Assembly (NCBI GenBank): GCA_004802705.1
Contig: SGPL01000337.1
Span: forward strand, 5,456 to 37,653
Direction of reading: 5' to 3'
Length of the DNA stretch: 32,198 nt
Source: Bondarzewia mesenterica
Lineage: Eukaryota; Basidiomycota; Agaricomycetes; Russulales; Bondarzewiaceae
Position 1 is the stretch's first letter, and each line of letters starts with the position of its first letter. The position numbers and the translations under genes were made by a program. Below, piece after piece: positions 20,531-31,330 of this stretch. The notes beneath the pieces are model-generated. The model was not told where the DNA came from, did no database searches, and was given only the letters and a program-made list of their open reading frames with translations.

Positions 20531-22353
20531 CATGCACAGCGGCAACAGACACACAAGATCCGCTCCTGCCTTTCTTCTCCCCCACGGTGGCCGGCTACAG
20601 GCACGGTTGGACTGTTCTGAACTGTGATTATTTCGGGTAGGGGCAGTTGAAGAATCTCTCTATCTACTATAACATATCTACACAGGCATTCTAGTGATAA
20701 TGACACTGTCATTGCTGCAGTCTCGGTATGACCTGATGGAATGATGGAATGGATTGAGAAGCTTTCAGAAGAGGCCCCGTTGTATGTCAGGAACATGAAG
20801 TGTTTCCTTTCTAGTTCTGTGTGCATGACGGCAACTCGAAGGTAAGTACAGGTTTTAATGGAGGGTAGTCAGTAACGTCGTGTCGGGAAACGAGCGACGA
20901 GCGACGAGCGAGAGCGGACGACGGCGAGCTGAGGGCTCAGGGCGAGCCAACGGTAGACCAGAGAAGGAAATCAAAACCATCAGTCGGGTGCCGCCGCGGT
21001 GACTGGTCACAGTATGACGGAAGTCGAAAGGAAGTCGGAAAGGTTCAGGGTCCGTCTGCAAGTCACGATCATCTGCAACACCCGTATCTGATGATTCGAG
21101 ACCTCTGGGAGCGTCTGGGTGTCAATAGTGATATTCGAACCAGGTCAACTGTTTTTCCGTTTCAGAACGTCGTCGACATTCCTTCAGAATTTCTGCTTTC
21201 TGCTCTTTCAGACGCGGCTGTTCTGTTACCGAGATTCTCACCCACACCGCTCCTGTCGCCGTCACTCAGTGAAATCTTCTCTCACGAGCGAAAAACCTGC
21301 GCAAATTTGACGCTGCGCCAGTGCGCGCCGCTACCAGCCGTATCTGCCACTTCGACTCCCGAGCTCGGATCTGGCGGACAATGAGACGTCCTAGTTTTCG
21401 ACGCCGATGTATCACAGGAGCTGAAGACAGTGTTGGAAACGGAACGACGTATGAAACTCAGTCACACCGGATACTAAAGAGAGGGTGTGAAACGACTGAG
21501 GGGAGAGAAACAGCGGGGGCGTAGTACTTTAATGACCCGCCGTCCGTCCGTGCAAGTGTCCATCGTGTCGGAAGCTTCCAAGCACTGCGCACCACGCGCT
21601 TGGCTCTCAACACTTCACCGAGTTGCACGTCTCGTCGTGGCTCCTCAGCGTCAACTTCCAGCAGACAGGCAAGGAGCACGGCCGGCAGCAGCAGAGGCTG
21701 GAGGACAGTCTCAGTGAACAAGCTGCCCAATCCCGCGTCGATGCTGGCGTCCATTCAACGGCCGCAGAGTTTCGCGGCTCACCAACCAGCCTTGACGACG
21801 ACGCTCCCGCCCCCACCGCTCACAGGCCCCCACCGCTCACCCTATCATCACTGTCTCCCTGTCCAGCCGACGCCGACGCGATCTGTCCGCCGCCGATGTC
21901 GATGCCATACCTGCCGTCGGCCCCTCATGTGGGCCGACGACGCTGATTCGCTTCCTCGGATTTCCGAACATACGTTCAGTGCTTTACAACGCCGCAACAT
22001 CCGATGCTGACCGCTTTCCCGGAAGTGTCAACACCTCTCGTCCGCACGCTCTGTTCTGCGCTGAACATCTGTTGGTAGATGGGACAGAGGACAGGGATCT
22101 GGGCGGAAGATGAGGCTGAGGAGTGTCGGAGACTCAGACTCAGGTCGCACTTTGGGATTCGGGTCCCGCATAGGATTTCGCAGCACGTTCATTGTCCGCG
22201 AAATCGGATCTAAGTACCCGGACCGGCAGTGTACTTGGGAAGGAACGCCGCAGAAAAAAAAGCCCGGGATTCGAAGCTTGAAGTGTTATCTCAGAAGAAA
22301 TTGCGCATGGTCGCGAGCGCTCCGTTGATCAGTTTCTGATGGAAAATCGCAGT
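20531..22353. other. Region between the P450 and hydrolase genes; contains repeat R3
   Basis: No gene is supported. The region holds repeat R3 (21136-21810). Around 20888-20940 there is a short gacga-rich run. Frames in 21.3-22.0 kb are long because the DNA is GC-rich, and they lack motifs. Confidence 0.5.
21136..21810 (+). repeat. Repeat R3, left copy with extra internal segment
   Basis: This matches 30415-30892 in the same orientation. Shared words include gaaccagg, ttcagaacgtcgtcgacatt (ttcagagcgtcgccgacatt in the other copy), gacgctgcgcc, ctcggccgg-type words and gtgaacaagctg. About 220-240 bp between roughly 21428 and 21668 has no counterpart in the right copy. Confidence 0.85.
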
Positions 22354-22470
22354 AGAGTGTTTTCGCAACACCTCCCGAAGCAGTAGGCGCTGTGGATCAC
22401 AGGGCCAAATCTGCTTCGGACCTTACGTTGAGAAACAGGTGCGAGAACTCTCTCGTAAGATAATAGTTCA
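22354..22470 (+). repeat. Repeat R1, copy upstream of the hydrolase
   Basis: This matches 17383-17500 in the same orientation, including an identical cacagggccaaatctgcttc word. It ends about 60 bp before the hydrolase start codon, so it may carry promoter elements. Confidence 0.8.
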
Positions 22471-22530
22471 ACGTTCAGGTAATGTACCTCGTCAGCAAAT
22501 CTCGTCCTCCCTTTCTCCTCGCAGTCCTCC

Positions 22531-24203
22531 ATGCCATTGTCTGAGCAGACTCTGCACCCTCTGACTGCAAGCTCAGTCCAACTTTCCTACTGTCATGACC
22601 GCCCTCTCCGATACATCGCAACTCGCTACGTTCCGATCTGCCCCACCCCCTCCCAGGAGCCTGACCGCGTCTCCTGCACACTCCTTTTCATAGGCGGCAT
22701 TTCTCTCAGTATGCTTCTCTTCCGCGCACTCTACCTTTTTACTCTGTACTCAGTATCCACTTTTCAGGCCAGGAGACGTGGCTACCAGTGATCAAGCACC
22801 TATACCATCTTACATCTCAGTCCACCAGCCCCATCCGCATCCACTCCGCATGGGCCATCGAGCGCCCTAACCACGGCGACGCCGGAGTGTTAAACGAGCG
22901 CGAGCTGAAAGAGCACTACTCCGTGATCTGTACGCTCGCAAATCTTCCTGTTCTCTGAGTTTCTGCTTATTTCTTGTCTGTGGTCCTATGTGTTGCTGGT
23001 GGATAAATACTACTGTAGTTCCGAGCCTGCAATATGCGGCGGCCATCCGCGCGTTTCTCGCCTCTGGCACCCTCTCCGCGCATGAACGCGCAAACCTCAT
23101 CGGGATCGGCCACTCCGGGGGCGGCGGCTCCCTGTCAGTCCTTCTCCTTCCTGTCATCTCCATGGCAATCTCTTTCTTACGTCTGCGTTTGATTCGGTTG
23201 CTTCACACTCGGTCCTGGCCCCATGTAGCATCCAAGCCATGGAGCCCGCCAAACACGACCTCCCGCTCCGGACCCTCATCCTCGTCGAATCCCCACATTG
23301 CGATGACGCCGCGTGGCCGTACTTTACCGAGCTGTACAAGGCCGTGAAACGCGCCAACGCGCGCCGCCAGACGAGCTGGGCGTCGAAAGATGACGCAATG
23401 CACTGGATCACGACGCATGCCCCGTGGATGGCGTTCCATCCGGATGTCCTGAGCATCATCTCCGTGCGCGTTCCCTTTTCCCTCTTCACTCCTACAGTCA
23501 TATTTTTGCTTGAGTTTCGTGTTGCATGTGTGCATGTTCACGCGCTGACGCCATGCGCCTCAGGAGACGTATTTCCGTGCTGACGAGGAGCAGCCGGGGC
23601 GCATCACGACCAAGACGATGGTCGAGCAAGAAACGGCGAGTTTCCTTGATGACGGGACTCACCTCGGCGCCTTGCCCTACCTGCGCACCATTTTCCATAC
23701 CCTCCCTACACACCTCATCTTGGGCTCGATTATGGATATCTGGTGCGTCTTGTCGGTCGGTGTATATTCCACCGTCTCTCCATTTCTCATGTGATGCTTT
23801 TAACCTCAACTCTCTTCTGAGCAATCGCCCTGCGTGACACCTTTCTTACACACTATCCTGCATGCTCGTATTTTCACACGCGCGGATCGCGGTGCTGATT
23901 CATGGTGTTGTTATCGCAGGCCTCCGCCCATGTATAAGATGCTTGAGCGCAACATTGAGCAGAGTCGCCCTGCCCTTGCGTCGGTCACAACTCTCGAGGG
24001 CGTCGGGCACTATGTGAGTAAAATTCCACTACGCACGCACCCTTTATCCAAGTCCGATTGCACTTGCCGCCGATGTCCATTCATATACTGAATTGCTGAC
24101 ACTGGCGATGATACAGATACCGGTGCAGAAGCCAAAAGAGCTGGCGCTCGAGATAATCGGCATCCTCAGTGGGCAGGCGGGCCCGACGTCTTCGAGACTG
24201 TGA
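22531..24203 (+). CDS. Alpha/beta hydrolase (349 aa)
   Basis: Seven exons join in frame to 349 aa: 22531-22708, 22768-22929, 23019-23133, 23229-23463, 23564-23742, 23920-24013 and 24117-24203. All introns are GT-AG, 59-177 nt. The fold signatures are an oxyanion-loop strand LLFIGGISLSQETWLPVIKH (near residues 51-70), the segment RPNHGDAGVLNE, the nucleophile elbow GIGHSGGGGS with Ser146, a candidate acid Asp288 in LILGSIMDIW, and the catalytic His320 in GVGHYIP. It fits the AB-hydrolase-1/6 superfamily as found in fungi, acting on an ester, lactone or similar bond. No signal peptide is evident, so it is probably cytosolic. The elbow has Gly rather than the commoner Met/Leu after Ser. The substrate is unknown. 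Proximity to the P450 and the shared upstream repeat R1 suggest, but do not prove, a joint role. Confidence 0.93.
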
Positions 24204-24982
24204 TTTGCGACGGATTTGAGGTTTGTGGTAGCTGGATCTGATATGACTGGGTAACAACTTGTTTGCGTCGGCGCTTTTGCAATGATCCTGAATCCATCTG
24301 AGGAGTCTTACAAGAGCAAACTAACACGGTACGTACCTGATTGAAAGAATGAGCCATTGGACCTCCAATGTCTGAAAAGAACGTATCATCGTGAGATCAC
24401 CGAACTCTTGGATCTTTCTTGAATGAAGGGACATAGCCGACTTCTCCACCTTGCGATCATCGTCAATAGCATAGGAGTAGGCGTTCCTGTGCTCGTTGTT
24501 GGCTACGATGAGACGCATCTGAGAAGGTAGGAAAAGGAGGCGAGTAGAAACGCAGGTCCCCGTCTGCCTTCGTCCCTCTCACAGCCTACTCCGCGTCATA
24601 TCCCTCATCCATCCATCCATCCACCAGCCCCTCTACTCCGGCTGACGTCCCTAGTCCCCGCCCAACCCCCATCTTCGTAAACCGTCTTCTCTCGGCGCTC
24701 ATATGGCCCCAACACTCCCCCAAACATCAGAGCGGATCTCTTTGATGCGTCATCAATCCCGCGCCTTCCCTCGCCTCTCCTCTTAATAGCGCAGTACACG
24801 TCACCCACATCGGCATCGTCTTTGTACTCCGCCCCACCGCTTGACACCCTCCCTCCCGAAGATTGCTCATCCACCTCTGCTAGCCAGCACGCTGCCTGCC
24901 GTCCCTCTCTCCCACCATACTTTATGAGCGCAAACTTCATGCGAGAGCGACGAGATCAGATAAGAACTATAAAAGTCGCACG
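24204..24982. other. Intergenic, no gene supported
   Basis: A minus-strand frame at 24321-24518 (beginning MRLIVANNEHRNAYSYAIDD) is the most protein-like piece and ends near a GTACGT donor-like site, but no continuation was found. A CATC microsatellite lies at 24607-24621. The 24605-24940 stretch is C/T-rich, and the minus-strand frame across it looks compositional. Confidence 0.45.
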
Positions 24983-24989
24983 GCACTGA

Positions 24990-26200
24990 GACATTTTGTC
25001 ACTCCAGGCTTTTCATGATTTTGCTCGCTCACCCAGATAAATACTATCAAGTGTACTATCTGAGGACATGGGCATAGGCGCCGGTCATCTATACGTTCTA
25101 GCTGTGGCAATCCAAGCCCATCGTTGGCCATTGTTCGTCGCGCTTTTACCCGGGCGCCCATGGGCGTCGTAGTCACCTGTAACTTGCTCTAGCTCACATT
25201 TGTGGTGAATTACCAACAGGAACGCCTCAAACCAAATATCAAGGACTCGGATATCATGACGTGCGGATACATCGCATTTGATCGCCACGTTCGCGTGAAC
25301 ATTCTTTCTGAAAATGTCAAATAATGATTTCACTGACTACCTTTCGTGGCTTCTTGATTGATTAGGGGATCTTCTTCCCCAGCGCGGTCTGCTCTTTTTT
25401 TTCGAGATCCAAAGCTCTCGTCCATTACAGAATTCTACCTCCAGCTTTTCGCTATTCTTCATGGAGTGGACTCGAATATCGCGTTCTACTCTGTACGTCT
25501 CCTTCAAACTTAATCATATTATCCTGATATGGCACACGTCTTGTCTTCCGCCAATGGTATAGTATCTGGCAATCATCAATGCCTGGAAGAATCCTACCTA
25601 ACATGTTAGCGGACTCTTTCGGTCCCTTCAATGCAGTGATACCATGCATCGTTGTTTGTGCTGCTCTGTCATTTGCCATGTTGGGGTCAGAGCAATTCGC
25701 ACCACAATTGTCTTCACAGCTCTGCACGGCTTCGTTTCTGGTGCATGTGGGTGTATTTTTCCTCGCTCTTTTCGTTGTTGACGCCGCTAAGGACAAATTG
25801 TCCACTAACGATGAGTCTTGTCCTTGCATCTGCCATTGCAAGTCTCTCTCATGATTCTAGCGAAGTCGGGTGCCTACAATTCCCTGCCTATCCCGAGTGC
25901 AACTTGAAACGTTGACGACACTATGCTAAATCAGAATACGCTCCGGTATCGCCATTTTCCTGACGGCCTTCGGTGCTTGCTCTCACGGGAATGCCCATCA
26001 ACGGTGCTCTTCTTAGTACAAGTTTCCACTGGTTCAAAGCCATCGTATTCAGTGGGGGTGCGTTCTTCTTCGCCATCACGGAGTCTCTTCTGCCGTGGTC
26101 TAATGAGTCACGCTATCAGGTCGCGGTAGTCGCCCGAGTTGTTGGCCTCATTATCATACGCCAATGGCTGGTGAAGCGGAAGGGCACACAGTCACTAATT
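24990..26200 (+). pseudogene. MFS transporter pseudogene (copy 2), 5' truncated
   Basis: Only the part after about the third transmembrane helix is present. Recognisable pieces are LAHPDKYYQVYYL (about 25030-25070), FYLQLFAILHGVDSNIAFYS (25430-25495), MPGRILPNMLADSFGPFNA (25579-25635), MASLSHDSSEVG, and the terminal region NESRYQVAVVARVVGLIIIR then QWLVKRKGTQ. Frames are broken between these pieces, the region corresponding to the central loop is shortened near 25190-25230, and the normal stop is displaced by an insertion after KRKGTQ. With no N-terminal half and multiple shifts it cannot make a transporter. Confidence 0.88.
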
Positions 26201-26849
26201 AGTCTGAGCGTGAAAGGTTCCTGCGGGCTGATGCTATCTTCCAGTCATGGCGGTCTCTACCCTTGTGAATCTTCTTGTACTTATATGCATTAATTATGAC
26301 GGTCATATCGCGCTCTGCAACTCATCCCATGGCTTCAAGTCCTGAGCGCTCAACCTGAGTTCCTGTCAAAGCTCCTCCGTCCCGAACCCGTACATCTTGC
26401 CCCGCTCCAACACTCGGGTTCTGTGCGTGAGACTTCACTCAGCAGAGAGTAGAGTCCGAAATTCCATCCGGATCTAGTCTGGTCGACTCTTGACTCGGCT
26501 CGGCCTTTCGAAGTCGGCCTTCGTACAGAACGGGGAGGATAACTCTGAACGTTGGATAGATCTGGACTGTTGGCTATCTTCTGGCGATCTGTCTTGCCTG
26601 CTTCTCAGTCGACCACGCTAATCACATACAACCATACGATGCGATTCCACATAGGTACCTCCGAGTCTTTCAAGAAGAGTAACGTGCAAAGCAATTGTAA
26701 AGCCAATCAAGCCAGTACAGTTCGACAAACCAACGACAACGTTCACAAACCACAATGATAGACTAGCTCGTCAGCAGCGCCCGACTCCCTGCTCCAAGAG
26801 TGACGGTGATTTACACAGCCTAGATCGTGCTTCAGAATCAGACGGTGTT
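26201..26849. other. Intergenic, duplicate of 13937-14529
   Basis: This is 3' flanking DNA shared with the left block. It is slightly longer because of a small insertion near 26540. No gene is seen. Confidence 0.5.
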
Positions 26850-29157
26850 TCATTCTGCCCTCACTCGGCATGAACAGCTCACCAGAGAATGGTCGGAATG
26901 GTCGGAATGGTCAGAATGGTCAGAAGGAGCCAAGGCTTTGCGGACCCCGCCAAATTCGGACAGCACCAAGGTCTCCGTCCCGGACGAACCTGTATTCTTG
27001 AAGTGAACGTTCGCTGGCCTCTGATCTTCGCTGACATCGAGCACACGAGACGGTATGGCCGAGGTGTCAGGACGGCCGCTCGCAAAGTGGATGGCACCGC
27101 CGGGCACTCGGCGCGACGAATTGTACGAATTGTACCCTGCGTCGCCGTCGCCCAAACCGCGCAGATGAGACCGCGAATTCAACGTGGCCAACAAGCTATT
27201 AACATAGACTACGAAGTGATGAAGTCAGACAGCATGACTTGCGTAAAGAGGACAAAATCTTACGATGTACGCTGATGAGTTCCAGGGTCATAGCCCAGAT
27301 GGTGTCCGGACGGATGATGAGCTGAAAACAGTTGTCAGAGGCATGCCTAGACAAAGAGGTACGCAACCGATGCGGTCTATACGCACGATAATCAATTGGA
27401 TGATGGCGAGAACCCTGTGGCAATGTTTTCGAATTGAAATCGCACAGATCATTTACAGGACCGCAGACTTACGTGGTCAGCACGAATCTGTTCACGGCGT
27501 AGATGATTAGCGTGTTGACGAGCTTTATGGACCTGAGGTACGATTTGAGCACTAGTACTTCAAGAGATGAGTGCTAAATCAAATGATAGCTCGCGCACCT
27601 TCCAAAGCCAGTGCGAGCATCGTACAGTTGCACACATAGTGTGACTGCGGTGACAGCATCCGAGACCACCCTGATGGAGAGCAAGGGCACCATCGCTATG
27701 TACTAGTTTCCATGTCAATCACTTGCTTTGCAGAGGGAGCGAAGATGAACTGACCACGGCATCCTTGAGCTTTGAAAGCTGCCACAGTCGGAACCTGTCA
27801 ATTGACGGATGTGAGTGAGATGGAAGAGGATTGAGAAGTGGAACTACATACTCCTCAACACTGAGCACTGCATGGCAAATTCTGCTTTTCGTAATACTGC
27901 AGAGAAAAAAAGAGATATCATGACGCACAAATGCCGAACACTATACGAAGACGAGTTTGTTCGCTACGTCAGAATTTGCCTGCTGACATAGGGCACTAGG
28001 TCTCTCACCGACTTGCGCCAGGATCAAAACGGTCTGTAAGCACGACGATCAGTTGTGGGCAGAAAACACGCACACAGAGTAAGAGAGGTTCTACGTACGA
28101 AAACCGCCACCAGCACCCATCGCCATATCTGCTTTGTCACTGCGAGGGAAGCATTGTTGCCATTGTTAGTAATGATTGTGGCATACCAGCCGGGACTCAC
28201 AGTAGTATATCGTTCTGGCGAAAAATCTGGAAGTCGCTGCCAGATAAGCTCTCTCTGCATTCATATTTATGAGAGGTTTACTTGCATTTGGACAAAAAAG
28301 ATGATGACAACCTGTCAAATCGTCATCAGCGTCGGGATCACCTCTTGGAAAACAAAAGGACGGACGTCGATGCAGGTAGCAGACTAAATCAGGGCAGTGT
28401 AAGTAACAGCAGTCGAACTGGACATGATGTCGTGAAGACCTACATAGACCGACCTAAAAGATCAGGGGAGGAGATGTAAATGAGAAATCAGAGCTTTAGT
28501 GCCGAAAAATACAGACCATTCACCGTCCATCAGTAACATCGGATTCGCGTAACTGAGCACCTGTTGAAAAGATGAGCTTGACTGAGTTATACTGAGAATA
28601 TAAAGCTTAACAGACGAAGTAATGGTATGTGCTGTGGCATACTGTAAAGCTCTGCGTCAGATTCACGTCCCAAGAAATCAAAGTGAAATAGGTATGTGCA
28701 CTAAAAACTGTATGCGCCGTTCCCAGCGCCCTATTTGAAAGATCCCTTTATACAGCAACCATGGTAGACTCGGACGAGTAAGCGCACCATACTATCAAGA
28801 CCTGTAGCGCAAGATAATGAACTTGCGAATGCTAGATGAGTAAGACCGCATTTGCTCACCAATGCCTTCATCTCAATGCTGTCCTCGCCGTACCTCAGAA
28901 AGTACAAGTACGCCTGCAATAAGTTTGAATCAGTCCTGGCTTAGTCCGAGATTGCTCATCGCACGGCGGACCTGCAGCACGGACAGTCCATAAAACACCA
29001 GCATGACCATGCAGCAAACGAGCGATTCCCCTACCAAACTGATTAGAAGAGAGTTCGCCTTCCAATGCACTCACAGCCTGGCAGACGCACCAAAATAAGA
29101 CTGCACGTACGAGGCCTGCAAGACAGGGGTGTGATCGGAAAGGAGGGCCGTCGACAT
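26850..29157 (-). CDS. DUF6534-type membrane protein (copy 2)
   Basis: This paralogue of 14530-16835 starts at ATG 29157 (MSTALLSDHTPVLQASYVQS). The same exon pieces are present with conserved splice sites: ESLVCCMVMLVFYGLSVLQ, AYLYFLRYGEDSIEMKAL (about 28914-28861), VLIVWCAYSSESTM, SFTVCHSTYHYFV, VVIIFFVQMQ, VTKQIWRWVLVAVF, RVVSDAVTAVTLCVQLYDAR, SIKLVNTLIIYAVNRFVLTT and LLATLNSRSHLRG. The C-terminal tail differs from copy 1 by in-frame changes, such as three extra residues after YNS and one more SDH unit. Two points cast doubt: the same TAA after YFVC as in copy 1, and a TGA just before VVIIFFVQMQ that matters only if that site is not an intron end. Function is unknown; the family is predicted multi-pass membrane. 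Confidence 0.66.
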
Positions 29158-29745
29158 GATCGCGAGGGACGTGAAGGGTTAATAGGAACTGAAGACGAGC
29201 AGTGGGTGAACTATATAATAGGCTGGCAGCGCCAGGGAAGTCCGCACAACCATAGCTACTCTGATATCAGAAGCAACTAGGACGGCCTCCCAAGGCCTCC
29301 TTTTGGTGCTTGTGATGAGATGAGATTAACGCTGATGGAAAAAAAGCACCCACAACAGCCTGATTAAGCTCCATCGAACACCCGCCACCATGGCAGAGCA
29401 GAGCGTGGGTTGCGAACGTACGGCGACGGGGTGTCGCAGCAAGACGAGTGAAACCTCCGCAGCAGCACCATGGCGCTCCGAGAGCACTCCTGCTTGCTCA
29501 GTCCTCATTATCATGATCACGGGCGCCCTAGTGACTGGCGATATTTTGCTCTGTGAGTTCAACGCTGTCAGGTGTGAGCTGGGAGAATAAATATGGGTTG
29601 TGGCTGATGTGGCGAACAATCAAGTGACGGGTCCTTGATGCAACGTGTTCGCGAAGTAAGTAGACTAACTTCCTAGAGCAGCGATAATGTCATCAACATC
29701 CCTGCCTCAGGATATATATATATACATACACACCGCATGGTGAAG

Positions 29746-30414
29746 AAGTTATCTCCCACAGACAGACCTTACGAGCAATGCAGAAGACAGTCGTTCTGCT
29801 TTATTAAGGTCTGCACCTTGACACGGCCCCGATGGAGTCGGTGATCGAGTTTCAGCTGTCGAGGTTGGAGACAGAGGTTCGGGTGGTTCAGCCGGATTAC
29901 AACTTCGTGACCAGGTGTCAGACAGGCGGATCCTGATACACGAAGGTTGACGAGTGGCTAAGTATCCCCGAGCACAGCGATGATGACGCGCTGGGGCCGG
30001 AAAACGGCGCTCGCGTTGTAGATCGTGTAAAGCTCGACAGTGATGACGATGTCTTTCGCCACGACCGTCGCCGCTGTGAGCAGATCCTGCTACGTTTCAA
30101 CAGTCAATTCTGCTTTGCTTTGCTTTGTTTTATTCTGTTTTGTTTTGTTTTTGAGGAGAAAGAGGAGGGTCACTCACAAAGGTGAGGCAGGCGAATATGG
30201 GTTTTTTTGAGAGGGTTAGGAAGGGGAAGAGAGAGAGGGGGTCTCGGGGTGTGAAGAGGATTAATGCCGTCGGTGTGCTAAGGTGAATTGACGGAAAAAA
30301 TGGACTGAACCTTGCATGGACGAGACCGCTCCTTGGGGGGCGCGGGGGAGTGATTGTGGTCATCCAATCTGTCTGACACCGCCCGTTAGTGGGCACTGTG
30401 GATGAGAGTCCCAT
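29746..30414. other. Region right of D2; one exon-like membrane segment
   Basis: On the minus strand, about 30075-29955, an open stretch after a GTAGCAG acceptor reads DLLTAATVVAKDIVITVELY and continues TIYNASAVFRPQRVIIAVLG. It looks like one or two transmembrane helices and might be an isolated exon of a membrane-protein gene. A T-rich gctttgctttg/ttttgttttg run lies at 30112-30150. The word cagaagacagtcgttctg near 29783 is shared with 5644. No gene can be assembled. Confidence 0.3.
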
Positions 30415-30892
30415 TGAACCAGGCCAGTTGTTTTCCCGCTTCAGAGCGTCGCCGACATTCTCTTAGAACCAATGATGTCTGCCTAATGTCTGCATCTACT
30501 TTCTGCTCCGCCAGACACTGCTGCTATGTTCTAACCGACACCGCTCCCGCGTCACTCACTGACATCTGCTCGGATGAGCAAAAACCAGCGCGAATATGAC
30601 GCTGCGCCGCTACCAACCGCATCCGCCACTCCTCGACTCCCAATCTCGAATCCGGGCAACGAGACCTACTAGATCCTAGCTCTCGACGCCGACGCATCGC
30701 CGAGGTTGAAGATAGGTCAGGAGCTCGGCCGGTGACAGCAGCTGGAGGATCATAGCCGTGAACAAGCTGGCGGCGGCAGGCGGCGGCCTGCCTCGGCCTG
30801 CCCAATCCCATGTCGATGCCGGCGTCCATTCGGATGCCGTCACAGAAATTCCCGGCTCACCGGCCAGCCTCGACGAGGACACCCCCGTCCGG
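30415..30892 (+). repeat. Repeat R3, right copy
   Basis: This is a direct repeat of 21136-21810, lacking the ~230-bp internal segment of that copy. Its open frames carry no recognisable motif. Confidence 0.85.
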
Positions 30893-31330
30893 GCAGGGAG
30901 TCCATGGTTTCTTAGCCTTTTGTTCACCGCAGGGTCTTTTATATGCACTGTATCTACCCCTGGCATTTTTTGAGATTTTACGGGCCACGAGAGCTCGCGA
31001 AACTGGTCGGAGCCGTGCAACTTGATCAGCAAAACCGGAGAGCTACAGACTGCTACGTGAAAAAATAAGCTGTAGGGCTTTCATGGGGCACCCAAACCTC
31101 GTGACCGGCGAATTTCTGAGTGTTCGCTCGGATCTCCCCCAGGATCGCGCAACGTGCTACCTACACGCCAGAGTTTTTCCCTCCGAATCACCGTTCCCTC
31201 CCCGTTCACCAACGTCGCTCTCCGTCGTACTCGACATCTCCTTGAGTGCTCCCCGGAGTCCAGGAGTTGCCGGGGCACCGCGATCAAGCAGCTCCCCCCG
31301 TCCGCGCCCAGTGCTCCATGACCACAAATT
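30893..31330. other. No gene seen
   Basis: Short frames only. If the inverted R2 copy to the right were a promoter it would drive transcription leftward into this stretch. No P450-like coding sequence is visible here. Confidence 0.45.

Larger units (their letters stand above)
24983..29745 (+). repeat. Segmental duplication, right copy (D2)
   Basis: This is a direct repeat of 12570-17368. It begins near cactgagacattttgtcact inside the transporter sequence and ends at ccgcatggtgaag. Differences are scattered substitutions and small indels, so the duplication is not recent. Confidence 0.93.

Noticed and set aside
21120..21150. tRNA B-box-like word (ggttcgaat on the minus strand)
   Set aside because: No A box at the correct spacing and no cloverleaf. 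It lies inside repeat R3, and the other copy lacks the word.
24605..24940. 111-codon minus-strand ORF
   Set aside because: It is Gly/Arg/Asp-rich because the plus strand is C/T-rich. No motif or splice signal was found.
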